Part shown: piece by piece, positions 63,994 through 64,000 of the stretch
Numbering within the stretch: the first letter of the stretch is position 1
Layout of the letters: each line of letters opens with the position of its first letter
Assembly: GCF_900186535.1 (NCBI RefSeq)
Contig: NZ_FYDE01000001.1
Span: forward strand, 18,712 to 82,711
DNA: 64,000 nucleotides
Source of the DNA: Marasmitruncus massiliensis
GTDB lineage: Bacteria; Bacillota; Clostridia; Oscillospirales; Ruminococcaceae
Direction: 5' to 3'
Notes under the pieces: generated by a model
What the model was told of the DNA's origin: nothing
The model's database searches: none
Seen by the model: the letters and a program-made list of their open reading frames with translations, nothing else
Translations under genes and position numbers: made by a program

Positions 63994-64000
63994 ATATGAA

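Overview
The window looks like a chromosomal segment of a moderately GC-rich, strictly fermentative Firmicute, most likely an Oscillospirales/Ruminococcaceae-type clostridium. The signs are strong AGGAGG ribosome sites, lipoprotein binding proteins with Ser/Ala/Gln-rich linkers, cellobiose phosphorylase, a B12-dependent class II ribonucleotide reductase, many 4Fe-4S proteins, and the conserved clostridial/bacillar darA-holB-ricT-trmN6-rsmI block. The placement is inferred from gene content, not from a search.

Layout. (1) 1-7010: end of a TRAP transporter, two overlapping tiny genes, a FadR-type GntR regulator, and an operon of a zinc dehydrogenase, a split transketolase and a beta-hydroxyacid dehydrogenase. 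(2) 7061-10273: an iron alcohol dehydrogenase and an aldo/keto reductase behind a textbook MerR-type promoter, divergent from merR and a nitroreductase. (3) 10489-20087: a sigma-like protein beside a stub gene, then a LacI-controlled ribose-type ABC importer with aldo/keto reductase, FGGY kinase, DERA-type aldolase and HAD phosphatase. (4) 20159-30472 (minus): cysteine desulfidase, a Liv-type ABC importer, DhaK/DhaL, a degenerate DhaR-like regulator and an ATC-hydrolase-family protein. (5) 30473-36862: a gene-poor stretch with a tiny promoter-terminator RNA unit, then ferritin, a nitroreductase, an Old Yellow Enzyme, a Crp/Fnr regulator divergent from a ferredoxin, and a MATE exporter. (6) 36999-45744: cellobiose utilisation, with a CUT1 ABC importer lacking its ATPase, LacI, cellobiose phosphorylase and GH1 beta-glucosidase, and three near-identical operators. 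(7) 45866-53650: a DUF2238 membrane protein, NADP isocitrate dehydrogenase followed by a 0.63 kb AT-rich insert that duplicates the icd 3' end, an ABC-F protein with a dead second site, two TrkA-type proteins, a phosphodiesterase, and an unrecognised three-gene operon. (8) 53677-64000 (minus): housekeeping genes, nrdJ with NrdR-like boxes, and a 5S rRNA at the edge.

How it fits together. Most of the window is modular carbon uptake and catabolism, with each module under a local repressor or activator whose operators can be read from the DNA. All three complete binding-protein operons carry a strong hairpin just after the binding-protein gene, which suggests a common way of making excess binding protein. 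The most unusual items are the insertion-like duplication at the 3' end of icd, the three-gene cluster at 52434-53650, the regulator that kept a sigma54-activator outline but lost its catalytic motifs, and the linkage of cysteine desulfidase, ATC hydrolase, a Liv transporter and DhaKL.
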